Source: Galeruca laticollis (taxonomy: Eukaryota > Arthropoda > Insecta > Coleoptera > Chrysomelidae). From it: 64,000 nucleotides of DNA. Below, one piece after another: positions 1 through 11,392 of the stretch. The stretch spans positions 115,194,890 to 115,258,889 of the forward strand of contig OY998180.1 in NCBI GenBank assembly GCA_963921935.1, in the 5' to 3' direction. Under the pieces are notes generated by a model, which had not been told where the DNA came from, did not search any database, and worked only from the letters and a program-made list of their open reading frames with translations. Every line of letters starts with the position of its first letter. The stretch's first letter is position 1. A program made the translations under genes and the position numbers.

Positions 1-357
1 ACTGTTGTTTGGTGGTTTAATGATACTAATAATAATTATATTAAAAGAAAACAAGTAGGTTGAACTCATAACAATCGAATCTACATTGGAATATTGGAGG
101 TTGATCTGCACACTCGCTTAACATGCACTTAAAATTCTAAAATTCCGGCCGGTTTCCGAACACATGAATCAGAAATATATCACGACGAGTCTTCAGCGAG
201 TTAACAATTTCTATAGAATCTCGTATATTTTCTACTGTTGTTAGGTAAAATAGGAGAGAGGCGGGAGGCAACTTTTTGTTTTGAGACATTGTCAAGAGCT
301 CGACAAGATAAATTCAAAATAAAATATATTCTAAAAATCGAACATTCTTTCTATCCG

Positions 358-725
358 AAAACATAGGACAAAAACTCATAGTTTCGGAAATATTGAAATT
401 TAGACGGAAGTAGGTCAAAATTTTTGAATAAATAAAAAAAATTTAAAAAGTTCAACTTTATAGTCTTTTAATTCGGCTTGTATCGTAGCTGTAGAGTTGC
501 TATATTCTTTTATAACAGTCGTTTCTCGATTTCCACATATTTTTGTATTGCTATTCCATAGGCATAGATGCTACATTTTTTTTTATTTAAGCATAACACG
601 AACATTTTTACTTCGAATTTCACTCTGTATAATTCCTACAAATATGGAATTAAGAAAACCAAATGTGGTCAATAATGTAACAACTTTGGCACTTTTACCG
701 TGTGTTTTTTTTACAGTGTAATTAC
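358..725 (+). repeat. Dispersed repeat X, copy a
   Basis: This non-coding AT-rich segment recurs across the window with the same internal order: an 'AATTCGG' block, a 'TATAATAG/ACAG' block, a 'CATAGGCATAGAT' block, then 'CTGTATAATTCC' and 'ATATGGAATT'. Related copies lie near 1,500-1,960, 42,010-42,740, 52,820-53,090, 55,740-56,330 and 57,475-57,910. No protein is encoded; the short open frame across it is not conserved between copies. It is probably a satellite-like or non-autonomous element monomer. Confidence 0.6.
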
Positions 726-769
726 TATCACTAGTGTAATAACCAACGCTGTTTGATAGTTGGTTGCAA

Positions 770-1005
770 CGATTGCTGTTACCAGTGCCCTAGGGCACGA
801 GAGATCAGGATCATCCCCCTTTCTTGAGCCTTGAGAGAGGGTAGCTTCCTGACTCGAGCGGAAAGGTGTCGTGGGCCCTCATGGGCTTAAACGATATGCC
901 AAGCCTGAGCTCTGAGGCTCGCCGTGTCGTCAGGACCTCCAAACGTCCACGGGTCCAGTCCACCTGTACCTAGGGGGAATTGTCGGGAGTAAGGAAAACT
1001 GACTA
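770..1005. other. GC-rich island, unexplained
   Basis: About 235 bp of clearly higher GC content than its surroundings, with several short palindromes (GCCCTAGGGC, GTGGGCCC). No reading frame or tRNA box was recognised. The base composition resembles the GC-rich untranslated ends of the LINEs elsewhere in this window (for example 51,660-51,866), so an untranslated LINE fragment or a SINE is possible. I cannot assign it. Confidence 0.3.
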
Positions 1006-1499
1006 GGTAGATAACAAATAAGTATGCCTATAATACAATCAGATAAATAACACAAAGAACTGAAAATAATAACTTGAGATACACTTTCGACACCTATGGT
1101 ATACAATGATAGCGCAATAAAATTTAATTCGTATCGGAAAATGGAAATAGCTAGTATCTCGTTATGTGTTTATTCTTTATTTTAAACAATCGGTTGGTTT
1201 TGCCCTTAACTACAGTTTCTTTATGTATTTTGAGTCAACTCTCAGTTAGTGTCTGGTACGGATAACGGAGTTCACGACGTCAGCGAAAAGTGACCGGGGC
1301 TCTACTTTCTTCTTAAAGGTAAATTTCTTACTAGAGACCGTGACTTAGCTAATGGTTACTTTATTGAATCCCTTGATATGGATTCTCCTACTGGCAGTTT
1401 CGTCTACACTGTATGTCAAAAAATTTGCGGTTTATGAAAATCCCATTTTTATGAATTTTTCACCCATACTATTTTTTCTGATCAACTGACATGTTTTCT

Positions 1500-1960
1500 G
1501 GAATCCTGAGATCAAAAAATTCCCTCATGCCTAATTTCATCCAAATCGAAATATTTTTTTCCCTTTGAAATCTAAGAAAAGTTTAAAACTTCAACTAAGA
1601 TGTCATATAATTCGGTTTCTATTATCACTGGAGAGTTCGTATATTTTTTTATAATAGCATGAACACTCCTCTCTCAATTTCTACATGTTTTGTATCTCTG
1701 TTTCATGAGCGTAGATGTTACAACTTTTTTTTATTTAGTCATGTCACAAAAATTTCTATTTCGATTTTCTCCCTGTATAATTCCCACAATATGGAATTGA
1801 AAAAACCCAATATAGTCAGTAACTAAAACATATCTATCTTCTGTCGATTGCCATGACATCTCGAAATAATTATATTTTTTATGAGCAAGTCAAAAATTTT
1901 GCGGTTTTGACTACATTAAAATTTAAAATTTGGTTTTACTGTAAATGTATGGAAAAAATT
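1500..1960 (+). repeat. Dispersed repeat X, copy b
   Basis: Second copy of repeat X. The diagnostic blocks recur in order: 'TCATATAATTCGGTTTC', a 'TATTATCACTGGAGAGT' block, 'ATAGCATGAACACTCC', 'GAGCGTAGATGTTACAA', 'CCCTGTATAATTCCCACA' and 'ATATGGAATTGAAAAAACCC'. It is non-coding. Confidence 0.6.
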
Positions 1961-4084
1961 ATCAATTCCAGACAATTTTGATCTCTACTTTTTTTGTTTG
2001 CGACTTTTCATATATTTTCATGATTTCAAAAAAGGGTATGGTGATGGCCCTGTAATGGGAATTATTCGCCCTGTATAAAATTAATAAAACCAACTCGTAC
2101 GAATAAACGGTTTTGACTATATTTTACAGAACTCACAAATAATAAAAGATACTTCATTACAATATAATAAGAATTGCTTATTTCCTGTTTATATGGTAGC
2201 CGTAAGTGATAGAACTTCACTTCCCGTAACTCGTGCCCATAAAAACCACAATTAAAATTATATTTTCCAGATTACCACCACAGTATTTGTTGAGGTTATT
2301 TTTTAATAATTTCCTCCCCCAATTGAAATCCAGCATTTTCGCGTTTTGGATGGTAATATGAAACTTTATTTTAGTGGAATTTATGTCCTTTTATACCCAG
2401 CAAATGCGTTTCCAATGAATTTCAGTATAATTTGTCTTGTATTCCCGTACAAGTAAATTTAGTTCGAGATACTTTTTTTATGACGCGTTCTAAATCCCCT
2501 TCTGATTACTACGAACAAAACGAATAAGACGATACCGCTGGAAATGGCGAGAGTAATTTTTCACCCAATCCCCTTTATGGTCTATCGACAGCGTCACTTC
2601 CTTTGTCGTTCTTTACGATTTTTTTATCTGTGAAAATTTAACGCCAAAAATATCATTTTGAAGAAGATTGATGATCTTTATTATTTTATAAAATTGCGCC
2701 CGGGAATGTTGAAAACGATATTGACGAGATATTTTCTAATTATTTTTCTACAAGTGCTATGGAGAGTGGCGTATTTATCATAGCTTAGTATGCATAGCAT
2801 ATCATCGAAATGGAAATATTGAAAATTTCCAAACCTGTCTCGGAAACATTGAGAATATTGGAAATAGTTTGAAGAAATATTTAAACTTTGTCATAAAGGA
2901 TTCAAATGCGATGTTTATTAAAATTAGCCCAATACCCTCTGAACGAGGTAAAAATAGGTGAGGCAAGAACACCCTTAAAAAAGATGTATAGGGTGACAAG
3001 ATAGAATGTAGTGTGTAAATGGTATTGGTAAAAGTAAACAAAATATTAATACGTCATATTTTGTTCGCTTTCCATACAAAATCCCATATTAATTTTTGCA
3101 TGTAGTATGATTCATATACGTCACAATCTCTAGTGTGCCCAGAAATTACTGTCCCTTTATGATTAATTAACAATTAGCAGATTAAAAAATCAAAATAAAG
3201 TACCAAAAAAGCAAGCAAGAAATTAAGTGATATCGAAATTGATAGTTTAAAAAAGTTTTCTATAAAATGGTTTGTTATCATAATATCGTGCTGTTAAGAT
3301 GATAGTAGTATCCAAACAATTCACTGTATTACAACACAATACACAGTATTAATATAAATAATTCACGATGTCGTATATATAGTTGTGGTAAAAGATATAG
3401 TGCGAACTATAAGCTGTCGGCTTCTCGTTTGACTGGAATACGAGGATATCGTCACAGTCCAGTCAATATTATATTTTACAATGCTTAGTTGACTATACAT
3501 TCAATTAATATTATAATATCAAATAATAATCGTTAAAATGTATTTCATAATTTAATAATTATTATATACGATTATTTTTAACCCGCAATTATGGAGCGCC
3601 ATCCTACTTTTTAAGATACTTATCGTTAATGTATAGATCGAAATACATTGCTTTAAACAATATTAACCTATTTATATTTAGAAATATCTTAAACATAACA
3701 CCAGAATATTAACACTACCTTATATATCGTTTTATTAAGAGGAACTAGAAATATAAATTTCAAATAACTCATTATTTTTCAAATCATTGACATTAACTAA
3801 TCTTTTTGAGAGTGCGTTTTTTATACGAGCACAGTTGTTCACTTTTTAGTGGGTAGTCTGACATCAAGAAATGGTGTAGTATTTTCTGAGGAATTTGGGT
3901 AAGTATAGCAATTATATTTTTTGGTCTCGATGAAGAAACAGAGTTAATGCAAGCAATATCTGATTTAACTATCAACTATACGTAAAATAGCCAAGAATAG
4001 GCCTTATGAACGCAAGAAGCGATGTGATAAGAGATTGGTCAAGCCTTTAGATGTGTCTGTAATAAAATTATTAAAAACCACCAT
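1961..4084. other. No gene recognised (1,961-4,084)
   Basis: AT-rich sequence with only short open frames lacking recognisable domains. No splice-supported exon, microsatellite or TIR pair was found. The minus-strand open frames at 2,802-3,041 and 3,793-3,975 show no family motif and are treated as chance. Confidence 0.5.
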
Positions 4085-4375
4085 GAATGACTGTTACAAA
4101 AGTAATGAGTTACCTACGATTTAAATAATAAGAAATAAATTGACAAATGCCGGCCGTAGTGTAAATACCTGTAAGCAAACTATTGAAAACTGGATAAAAA
4201 AATTGGTATTCAAATTCGTGTAAAGCAGAATAATAGTGGATATGCGGTAGACATACTTGATACAAGTAACTAAGTATAGGGAAGAACGCCGGCCAATTGT
4301 CTATTTGGACGAAACTTGGTATGATACACACGACGCGGTTAATAAAGGATGGACTGATGAGTCAAACATTGCCAA
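4085..4375 (+). pseudogene. IS630/Tc1-type DDE transposase remnant
   Basis: The plus strand encodes, across stops and frameshifts, a stretch of the DDE transposase type widespread in arthropods. The clearest part is near 4,275-4,372: a basic 'KYREE' run, then 'RPIVYLDETW' carrying an acidic catalytic-type residue, then a 'GWTDES'-like segment. Upstream, in shifted frames, 'GRSVNTCKQTIENWIKK' resembles the preceding region of such proteins. It ends abruptly where the antiparallel errantivirus env sequence begins (about 4,376), so only an internal part survives. It is not functional. Confidence 0.5.
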
Positions 4376-5232
4376 CAATGCCTATTTCCAAATACTGTGA
4401 AATTTCAGAATATTTTATTGGTAGCGGTAAACCTTTCCTTACTGTGTTTTCTGATATTTTCTTAAGAGCAGTGATCAAATTTTCTGGTTCAATAATAGAA
4501 GTATGAATTATTTGAAGCTGTGCAAAAGTGATAGAGTTAAGAATATCATTAATAATATTTTCAAGATACGAATAACTCTCCATTAGTTGTTCGCAAATTT
4601 CAATGAAATTTAATTTGGCTTCGATAAGCGCAATTTCGTTTGTTGATTGTCGAATGGTGGTTTCAATTTTTTCTATATCTGAATTAAATATTTTCTCATT
4701 TAATTTTAATTGTCCTATGGTACTGTTGAGATTTGTTATGACTGAGCTTGTGATTGACATTTGATTTTTTAATAAGTTTTCTATCTGGTTTTGATCAGTT
4801 TTTAATTTATTAATGCAGTCCATATAATATTTTCCGTTAGACGCATCGAGATTTCCGGTTATTGATTTAAATATGGTGCCAATACCATTAATTAACCCTC
4901 GTTTTTGTCTTTTAACATCGAAAGATATTTCACTAAATTTATCGCCAATAGATTTTGTAATTTGTTGCAATAATGCCAAATGTGATTTTACTTCGGATCG
5001 GAAGGACTTCATACTGGAGTAGTTAGAAGTAAAGGTATTTTGAATTGTGTCAAGAATTCTATTATTTCTTTCAAAAGTTTGTTTAAAAGCTGATATATTT
5101 TTATGCACTAATAAAGTCCATTCGTCGTTCGAAACCATTATTTTGGTTTCGTCGTGGTAGTAGATTTCAACTGTATTGTTTATGGGTTCGATTTTATATT
5201 GACATGTTGCTGTTCCGATCACCAGCAGAAAC
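4362..5232 (-). pseudogene. env: Errantiviral env, N-terminal half (F-type fusion protein)
   Basis: Open frame of about 286 residues plus a hydrophobic start that is open upstream to a splice acceptor. Near residue 108 there is a furin-type site RQKR followed by GLINGIG, the layout of the cleavage site and fusion peptide of baculovirus F proteins and errantiviral Env. A heptad-rich region follows, as expected for the F2/F1 helical part. Known errantiviral Env proteins continue for some 200 more residues to a transmembrane anchor; here the frame ends after 'GIVGNV' at the junction with unrelated DNA, so the membrane anchor is lost. It cannot make a complete envelope. Expression would normally be from a spliced subgenomic RNA. 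Confidence 0.85.
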
Positions 5233-5246
5233 CTGAAAATAAGTTA
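5233..5246 (-). promoter_or_regulatory. Predicted env splice acceptor
   Basis: On the minus strand a pyrimidine-rich TTATTTTCAG precedes an in-frame hydrophobic segment leading into env, with the AG at 5,233-5,234. Errantiviral env RNAs are known to be made by splicing a short leader onto env. This would provide the signal-peptide start, since no ATG gives one. It also lies at the very end of pol. Confidence 0.5.
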
Positions 5247-6335
5247 ATTTTCAACATAGGGTTTCATAAGATCGAAATTTATTTTTGATTTGTTATTTGT
5301 TTCTAAATTTAATACCGTTGCGGAATTTCTGTGTATCTCTAGTATTTCAAAAGGGCCATTAAACTTATTTTCTAACTTGTTTTTTATTTGAGTTTCTTTT
5401 ACGTAAACTTTGTCACCTACTTCATAATTTGGTTTGTTTTCGGAGACATGTTTGTCAAATCGGTCTTTAGCTCTTTCTTTTTGCTTTATGGTTTCTTCTC
5501 TCGCTATTTTATAATAATAGGATATGCGGTTATTTAGATCTCTAATATATTTAGTAATTATTTCTTGTTCATTGTATAATTTTTCGGGAGGTCTACTGGA
5601 CGTGTGTCCAAATACAAGTTCGTATGGTGTGAATCCGTGTGTTTTGTTTATAGAGTTATTATAAGCGATAATAGCAAATGGTAAAATACTGAAGGGGTGT
5701 TCATTGGGGTGGTCTGCTAAATTTATTCGAAACATTTCTAACAGAGTAGCATGTAATCTTTCTAGAGATCCGTTACTTTGCGGATGACCGACACTTGAAT
5801 ATGTTAACTTAATATCGAACATATTACAAAGGTCTTTCATTAACGCATTATTGAATTCGCGACCGGCATCGCAATGAATGCGAAGTGGTGCACCAAAATG
5901 CTGAAAATAAGCTAATAATGAAGTAACAACGGATTTGGCACTTTTATCTTCAAACGGATATGCTTGAGAAAATTTTGTTAGTTCGTCTCTTATCGTAAGA
6001 GCGTAATTTCTTTGAGGTACCTCTAAAATATCAATATTAATACGTTCAAAAGGTGTTTTAGGCGTTTCAGTTATAACGAGGGGACTGTCCAAATTTTTGC
6101 GACATATTTTTGTCTCTTGGCATGCCCGGCACGACTTAATATAATTTTCGACATCTCGATTGAGGCCGGCCCAATTATATTTTTGTCGTATTCGCCTAAT
6201 AGTTTCATTAATTCCGCGGTGAAGGTGGCTTTTGCCATTATGGAATTGATCTAAGATAATAGGTATTTGATTTTGTTCTGGCTCTTTAGTAATATTTTGA
6301 CAAATAGTGAATTTTACGTCAACTTCCGAAAGTAG
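5244..6335 (-). pseudogene. pol: Errantivirus A integrase (end of pol)
   Basis: Integrates element cDNA. In order: a zinc-finger region with HLHRGINET and, further on, SCRACQ (the HHCC module, about 6,110-6,250), then the catalytic core with D in NIDILE, D in HCDAGREF and E in NGSLERLH (spacing typical of Ty3/gypsy), then a C-terminal domain with VGDKVYVKE and a GPFEILEI motif. It ends with PYVEN and a stop that nearly abuts the env acceptor. The frame from about 6,335 to the stop is open, so this part of pol is well kept, but it is separated from RNase H by frameshifts between 6,350 and 6,615. Confidence 0.88.
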
Positions 6336-6614
6336 AAATGATAGTGTTTCTAATATTGGTAGGTCAGGATTATTTTCGATAAAATATTTTTCTGAAGGTT
6401 TAAATAAATCTCGATTTCTGTAAATTGCTGCAAATAAATATTCACTAATACTGTCTGGATCCCATGGTATAGCAATAATAAGGTATTTTCTATTTTTGAC
6501 TGTTTTACTGCTAAGTACATTAATTTTTGCGTAAGAAAAGTCGGGGTTTTCCTCAAATATATCCTCAATTATTTTTTCATGAAAGTCTTGTGAATTGTTT
6601 TGTTGAAAAATAGT

Positions 6615-8290
6615 TTAAATGTTTTTATTTTGTTTGTCTAGTAGATGATTATTGGAATATTCTATTTTAGAATAGTCAAACAGTGATTTTGTTTTATAAA
6701 GTTCCTCAAAAGACAAAAATTCTTCTGCAGCGGCATCCCAGTCAATTTCAGGTTTATTTTCAGTTTGTTGGGATGGCCCTGCATCTTCAAGAGCGGGATA
6801 AATTGGGTAAGGTAAATATTTAAAGTTTCCTAATTTTGAACGAAATGAATCAAAGTCATTTATGTGGTTAATTTTTATTCGGGAAAGGGCGTCTGCATTT
6901 TTATTGGATTTGCCAGATTTGAATTCAATTTGATAGTCGTATTCCTCTGATTTGAGACGCCATCGTGCTAGACGACTACCGGGGTCTTTTATAGAGAATA
7001 ACCAAGTAAGTAGACGGTGGTCAGTTATAAGGGTAAATTTTCGGCCATATAAATAGGGTCTAAAGTGTTTAATTGCCCACACAATTGCCAAAAGTTCTCT
7101 CTCTATCGTAGAGTATTTTGTTTCTGCTTTGCACAATGTCCTAGACGCATAGGCTATCGGTAAATCCTTACCTATTGGGCCTTGTGACAAAACCGCACCG
7201 ATTGCAAATGCGCTAGCATCGGTAGTTGAAAGTTTGGGTATATCAATATCGGAGTAGAGGTAAGAACATTTTTTATTTCTTGGAATGACTTTTGACATTC
7301 GGAGTCAAAATTAAATGGGACATCTTTTTGTAAAAGTTTTGTCATTGGTTTGAAAATTTTAGCGAAGTTCGGTATAAATCTTCTGTAGTAACCAGCGAGT
7401 CCCAAAAAGGATTTTATTTCCTTTTGGTTCGTAGGTTGAGGGAATTTTTGGACGCATTCAGTTTTTGCCGGAAACGGCTTAACGCCATCTTCCGTGATTA
7501 AATGACCAAGGTAGGCGACTTCTTTTCTCAAGAATTCGCACTTGTCTGGCTGAAGTTTTAAGTTAGCTTTTTGAAGTCTCTTGAATACTTCTGTTAAGCA
7601 GGTAATATGTTCTTGAATTGTCGGTGAATAGACGATGATGTCGTCCATATAGACAAGACATCGCTCGTTTTGAATTCCAGCAAGGACATTGTCCATGACC
7701 CTCTGGAATGTTGAAGGTGCATTTTTTAGATCGTACGGCATTCTGAGGAATTCGAAATGTCCGTTTTCAACTGTGAAGGCGGTCTTTGGTATATCTTCAG
7801 GCATTATTTCAATTTGATGAAAGCCTGATGCAAGATCTAGTGTCGTGAAATATTGACACTTACCAAGCTGGTCCAATAAATCTCCAATGTTTGATAACGG
7901 GTATTTGTCGTCTATAGTAACCTCATTCAGTTTTCTGTAGTCTACGACAACACGCCATTTTTGTTTACCTGATGCGTCGAGCTTCTTTGGAACAATTCAC
8001 ACGTGAGACGTCCATGGAGAATTGCTGGGTTGTATAATGTTTTGTGAAAGCATTTTATTGATCTGATCTTTCACCTCTTGTTTATGAATTTGGGGATAGC
8101 GATATGATTTTTCATAAGTGGGCTTAGAATTTTGCGTATCTATAGAATGTTTTATTTCGTTGGTGAAAGTAAGTAAATAAAAAATGTCAGAAAAATCGTG
8201 ACAAAGTTGGGAAATTAAGTCTCGTTCTTCTGCATTAAGATGATCAAGTCTTAGTTGATTTTTTAATTCCGAAGTTCTATCGGTGCACAT
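6615..8290 (-). pseudogene. pol: Errantivirus A reverse transcriptase and RNase H
   Basis: The reverse transcriptase begins near 8,290 and carries the family motifs QNIIQPSNSPW, WRVVVDYRKLN, LDLASGFHQI, FLRMPYDLKNAPSTFQ and the catalytic VYMDDIIVYS (YMDD codons at 7,640-7,651). RNase H follows with TDASAFAIGAVLSQ, IERELLAIVWAI, TDHRLLTWL and NADALSRI. There is a TGA at 7,997-7,999 where relatives have tryptophan, and a frameshift near 7,290 between the RT connection and RNase H. Catalytic residues are otherwise intact, which implies rather recent inactivation. Confidence 0.9.
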
Positions 8291-8407
8291 TTCTTGGGTA
8301 GTTAGTTGAATATTATTTACAGTATTTATTTCATATGGTTCTAGGTTAAGTTTTGAAAATGTTACGGTTTTAGGTATACAATTAACATTTAATACTGAAA
8401 CAAAAAA

Positions 8408-8960
8408 TTATCCTTTTTCATTTATTTTAACTAATGCGTTTGGTAGTTTAACTTTCTCTACTTCTTGACCTACCAGTATAGCATCAGTATTAACTAAATC
8501 GCATTTTAGTTTAAAGATTTGCTCAGTCCTAGGTTCAATGGAAATTGTATTTTTGTAAATTTGTGGGAATTGGTTTTCAATTGAAATATTGGTAGTTTCG
8601 TTATCTGTTACTTTAAATAATGGTACAATTTTGAAATGAGTAATAAGTTGTTTATTTTTTAGATCAACTATGCAATTATAATGTTCTAAAAAATCCATGC
8701 CTAATAATCCATCAAAATCAATATCTAAACTACAAATAAATACTCTGTGTGGATCGTTAGGTTTAAATGGAATAAGGGTTGATTCGTTAACTCTTATTTT
8801 TTGGTTCGTTATACCTTGAATAATTACATTTTCAGGGGATCGATTTCTATAATTTTCGCATGTTTTGGGCTTGAAAATTGATAATCCAGCACCTGTATCA
8901 ATTAGAATTTTATAAGTGTTTGTTCTGTCTTTAATATAATATAAGTTTTTAGAATTTACC
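8408..8960 (-). pseudogene. pol: Errantivirus A aspartic protease region
   Basis: The minus strand encodes a retropepsin-type protease with the active-site triplet in LIDTGAGLSIF (about 8,875-8,905) and the second signature DFDGLLGMDFLEHYN near 8,690-8,720. The protein then runs into the pre-RT spacer. A stop at 8,408 splits it from the next open frame, so the gag-pol polyprotein is interrupted here. The annotated ATG frame starts only at 8,698, after the active site; homology rather than an ATG decides the start, since protease is normally made as part of the polyprotein. Confidence 0.75.
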
Positions 8961-8984
8961 GATAAGGTATTTTTTACATGAACA

Positions 8985-10469
8985 TCTGTTCGAGGCAGTC
9001 CGATTCTGGAATGTTCAAACTCATGGTTTGGATTTGTGAACTGAGGTCTGGGATCGACAAATTTGAAATTTGATTGTTTAGCGGATCTGGGGGTTTCGTT
9101 TGAAAAGGGCCTCGTCGAAAATCCTGATAATAATCATGATTTGGATTTAGGAGGTTATCAGAATCAAAATTATAAACATTTTCATTATCATAATTAAAAT
9201 TGTCTTGTTCGATATAGTTATAATCGAAAGTTTCGTCTTCATTCGTATTGCAAACTGGTACACCATTATCAGAGTTAGGATCACTATCAGCAGTATAATA
9301 GTTTTCCTCTATTCCACTATTAACAGTATAATAGTCAGGAGCACTGAGGTTAATTTCTTGGTAATATTCTTGATAATCAAGTGAATTATCGGAATATTGT
9401 TCTTGATTTTCATAATAATTTTGACTATCATCTGTATAATAGTCATAACTGTTATGAGAGTGTTTGTTAAAATCATGATTTCGATTGAAATGAAAAGTTC
9501 TTTGTTGATTAAAATTTGTGTTGGGTCGATTTCCCGGTGGTCCTTGAGGTCTGAAACTTGGATTTGGTCTAATTACAGATGGGCGATTTTGATTTTGTTG
9601 GTTATTTTGAAATTGTGGCCTTTGTTGAAAATTTTGGCCTGTTTGGTTATGTGAATTAGGAGTTTGGTTTGGTCTAAAGGAACCCTGAGCTAAATTTTGA
9701 GATTGTCTTTGACGTGTGAGACACTCATTTATAGTATGTCCTATTCTATGACAAAAATTACATTGTTTTGGTGAATTTTGGCTAAATCTACGAGTAGGTA
9801 TATTATTCGTATTACGATTAGTCTGAGGTTTGTGGTTTTCATAGTAAGTTAATTGAAGTTCTCTTCTGATTCGTGAAATAGCTGATAAAACACTTATTGG
9901 GTTACTAGCTCTAACAATTTGACCAATTTTTGGATCTAGACCGGTTAATAAAGTATTTAAAGTTAATATTCTATAAGACGTGTTTGTGCCACTTTTTGAT
10001 CTGTTGTTAAATGCTGTTGTTTACTTATAGCTGAATACATTTTTGCTTCCAGAGTTTGTAATCTCGAAACAAAAATTAAAGGCGATTCGTTTGGTAGTTG
10101 TTTCATTCTTTGAAGGTCTTGAATTAATGAATTTAAGTCGCGAGAATCTCCAAAGTGAGTATTTAATAATGTTGTAATTTCTTCCCAATTTGAAGGGTCG
10201 CGTGAATTAACTAATTCAGCGGCTCTTCGTTTAAGTTTGTTTTTTATATGAAGAGTTAAAAGTACTTTTTGGTCGTTGCCGGCCATTCTGTAAGCTGTTT
10301 TACAGGCATTTATAAAAGTATTAAAGAAAGTTTGATTACCGTCATATTCCGGAATTATTGAAAATATTTCGGATAATCTGTAAGGTTCAAGATTTGACGC
10401 TTGATCGGTTTGAGCAACTGGAGTATTAGCATTGGCATTAGTATTTGCTGCACTACGTGTTTCAGGCAT
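8985..10469 (-). pseudogene. gag: Errantivirus A gag, frameshifted
   Basis: Starts MPETRSAA at 10,469 and is open for 168 residues to 9,963. This matches the capsid part of gypsy-type Gag: a 'YDGN...FINAC' segment, a 'WEEITTLLNTHFGD' segment, and 'PLIFVSRLQTLE'. After a frameshift near 9,965 a second frame continues with ISRIRREL and a CCHC knuckle, CNFCHRIGHTINEC (9,721-9,762). A tail rich in Asn, Gln, Tyr and Asp follows, down to about 9,000. Role: virion core and RNA packaging. The ATG is preceded by about 320 bp of leader after the primer binding site. Confidence 0.8.
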
Positions 10470-10787
10470 TTTGCTTTATATTAAAATGATTGTATTCAAA
10501 ATAAAGGTAAATTATAACAATAGAACTTGGTAAAAATAAAAAATAAATTGCAAAATATTAAATAAAAATAAAACGAGATGATTTTTACGTAAATATTTTC
10601 ATTCCTTCCTTGGCAGCTGAAATCCTTATCCGTGAGCTTTGCTACACCTGGTTAGCAGTTTGCGTGTTCCTGGTGCCGGAGAGACCGTCTGCTTCTTGAA
10701 GATCTGGAGCTGGTACTTGAAAATTCCTTAAAAGTTTAGGAACCACCACACTTAGTTAGGCAATCCTTGTTCTAAATGTGTTTAGGA

Positions 10788-10805
10788 ATCCTACTGACTG
10801 CGCCA
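10788..10805 (-). other. Primer binding site of errantivirus A
   Basis: Minus strand TGGCGCAGTCAGTAGGAT directly follows the LTR end. The identical 18-mer occurs at 36,207-36,224 in errantivirus B. This type of site matches the tRNA-Ser-like primer sites known from 17.6/297-group elements; the exact insect tRNA was not checked. Confidence 0.8.
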
Positions 10806-10969
10806 CTGTTATATTCACAAAATCACATTAAACTTGTTAAAAACAATTTTTATTTTTGGTATCTGATGGTTGGTTCCATTTTAGGTTTTAGACCTTGCAG
10901 AACTTTTTATGAAAAATAACTTTTTTTCGTAATATTAATAATAAGTTTCTCTTATGCTGCGCACTTAAG

Positions 10970-10972
<3 letters not shown>
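10806..10972 (-). repeat. Errantivirus A 5' LTR, partial
   Basis: About 165 bp immediately upstream of the primer binding site (minus orientation, ending ATATAACAG) must be the U5/R end of the 5' LTR. It runs into a (TA)n tract and a mariner, so the upstream U3 part is not identifiable. It does not resemble the LTR of errantivirus B beyond AT richness. Confidence 0.55.

Positions 10973-11022
<50 letters not shown>
10971..11022. repeat. (TA)n microsatellite, left of mariner 1
   Basis: About 26 TA repeats, ending exactly at the mariner TIR. Mariner/Tc1 elements insert at TA, so the tract supplied the target. Confidence 0.9.
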
Positions 11023-11025
<3 letters not shown>

Positions 11026-11337
11026 GGTGTTCATTTCAGGACTTCCCACCCTAATTTTCTCGAAATGTGTGTATTTTAAAAAAAAACCTGGGACACATCA
11101 ACAAATATATCGAAGGGGACAACTTTTTTTCATAAAGGCAACGCGCCCCCTCTCACCCCCCGCCAGGGGGAGTTGCCAACTCCAAAATCTTAAATGGGAA
11201 GGGGTATCGAGTTATACCCCATTTTAAAGGTCTTTTCAATCTCTACACGTCGGTTTGTTTTTAAATTGATCGATTCGTTGTCGAGATATTCAGGAAAATC
11301 TATTTGCTGCTTCGTACCATTAAAATAAAAACTGCAA
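11023..11337 (+). repeat. Mariner 1 left TIR
   Basis: Left arm of the inverted pair; its partner is 12,622-12,939. The inner end is marked by TTTTAATGG/TTGCAGTTTT sequence on the opposite arm. Confidence 0.85.
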
Positions 11338-11392
11338 CTGTCTATTCTCATTCCTTTTATCAAAACTAAATTACAATACTGTACACAGATTT

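Larger units (their letters stand above)
4378..10972 (-). mobile_element. Errantivirus A (Ty3/gypsy, 17.6/297-like), 3'-truncated
   Basis: A minus-strand endogenous insect retrovirus. In transcription order (high to low coordinate) it has part of the 5' LTR, an 18-nt primer binding site, gag with a CCHC knuckle, protease with DTG, reverse transcriptase with YMDD, RNase H, integrase with an HHCC-like finger and D-D-E residues, and the N-terminal half of an F-type envelope. The 3' half of env and the 3' LTR are missing; the sequence switches directly to a DDE transposase remnant. The frame is broken in gag, after protease, at 7,997 (stop), near 7,290, and between RNase H and integrase, so this copy is dead. 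No target duplication can be assessed. Confidence 0.9.
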
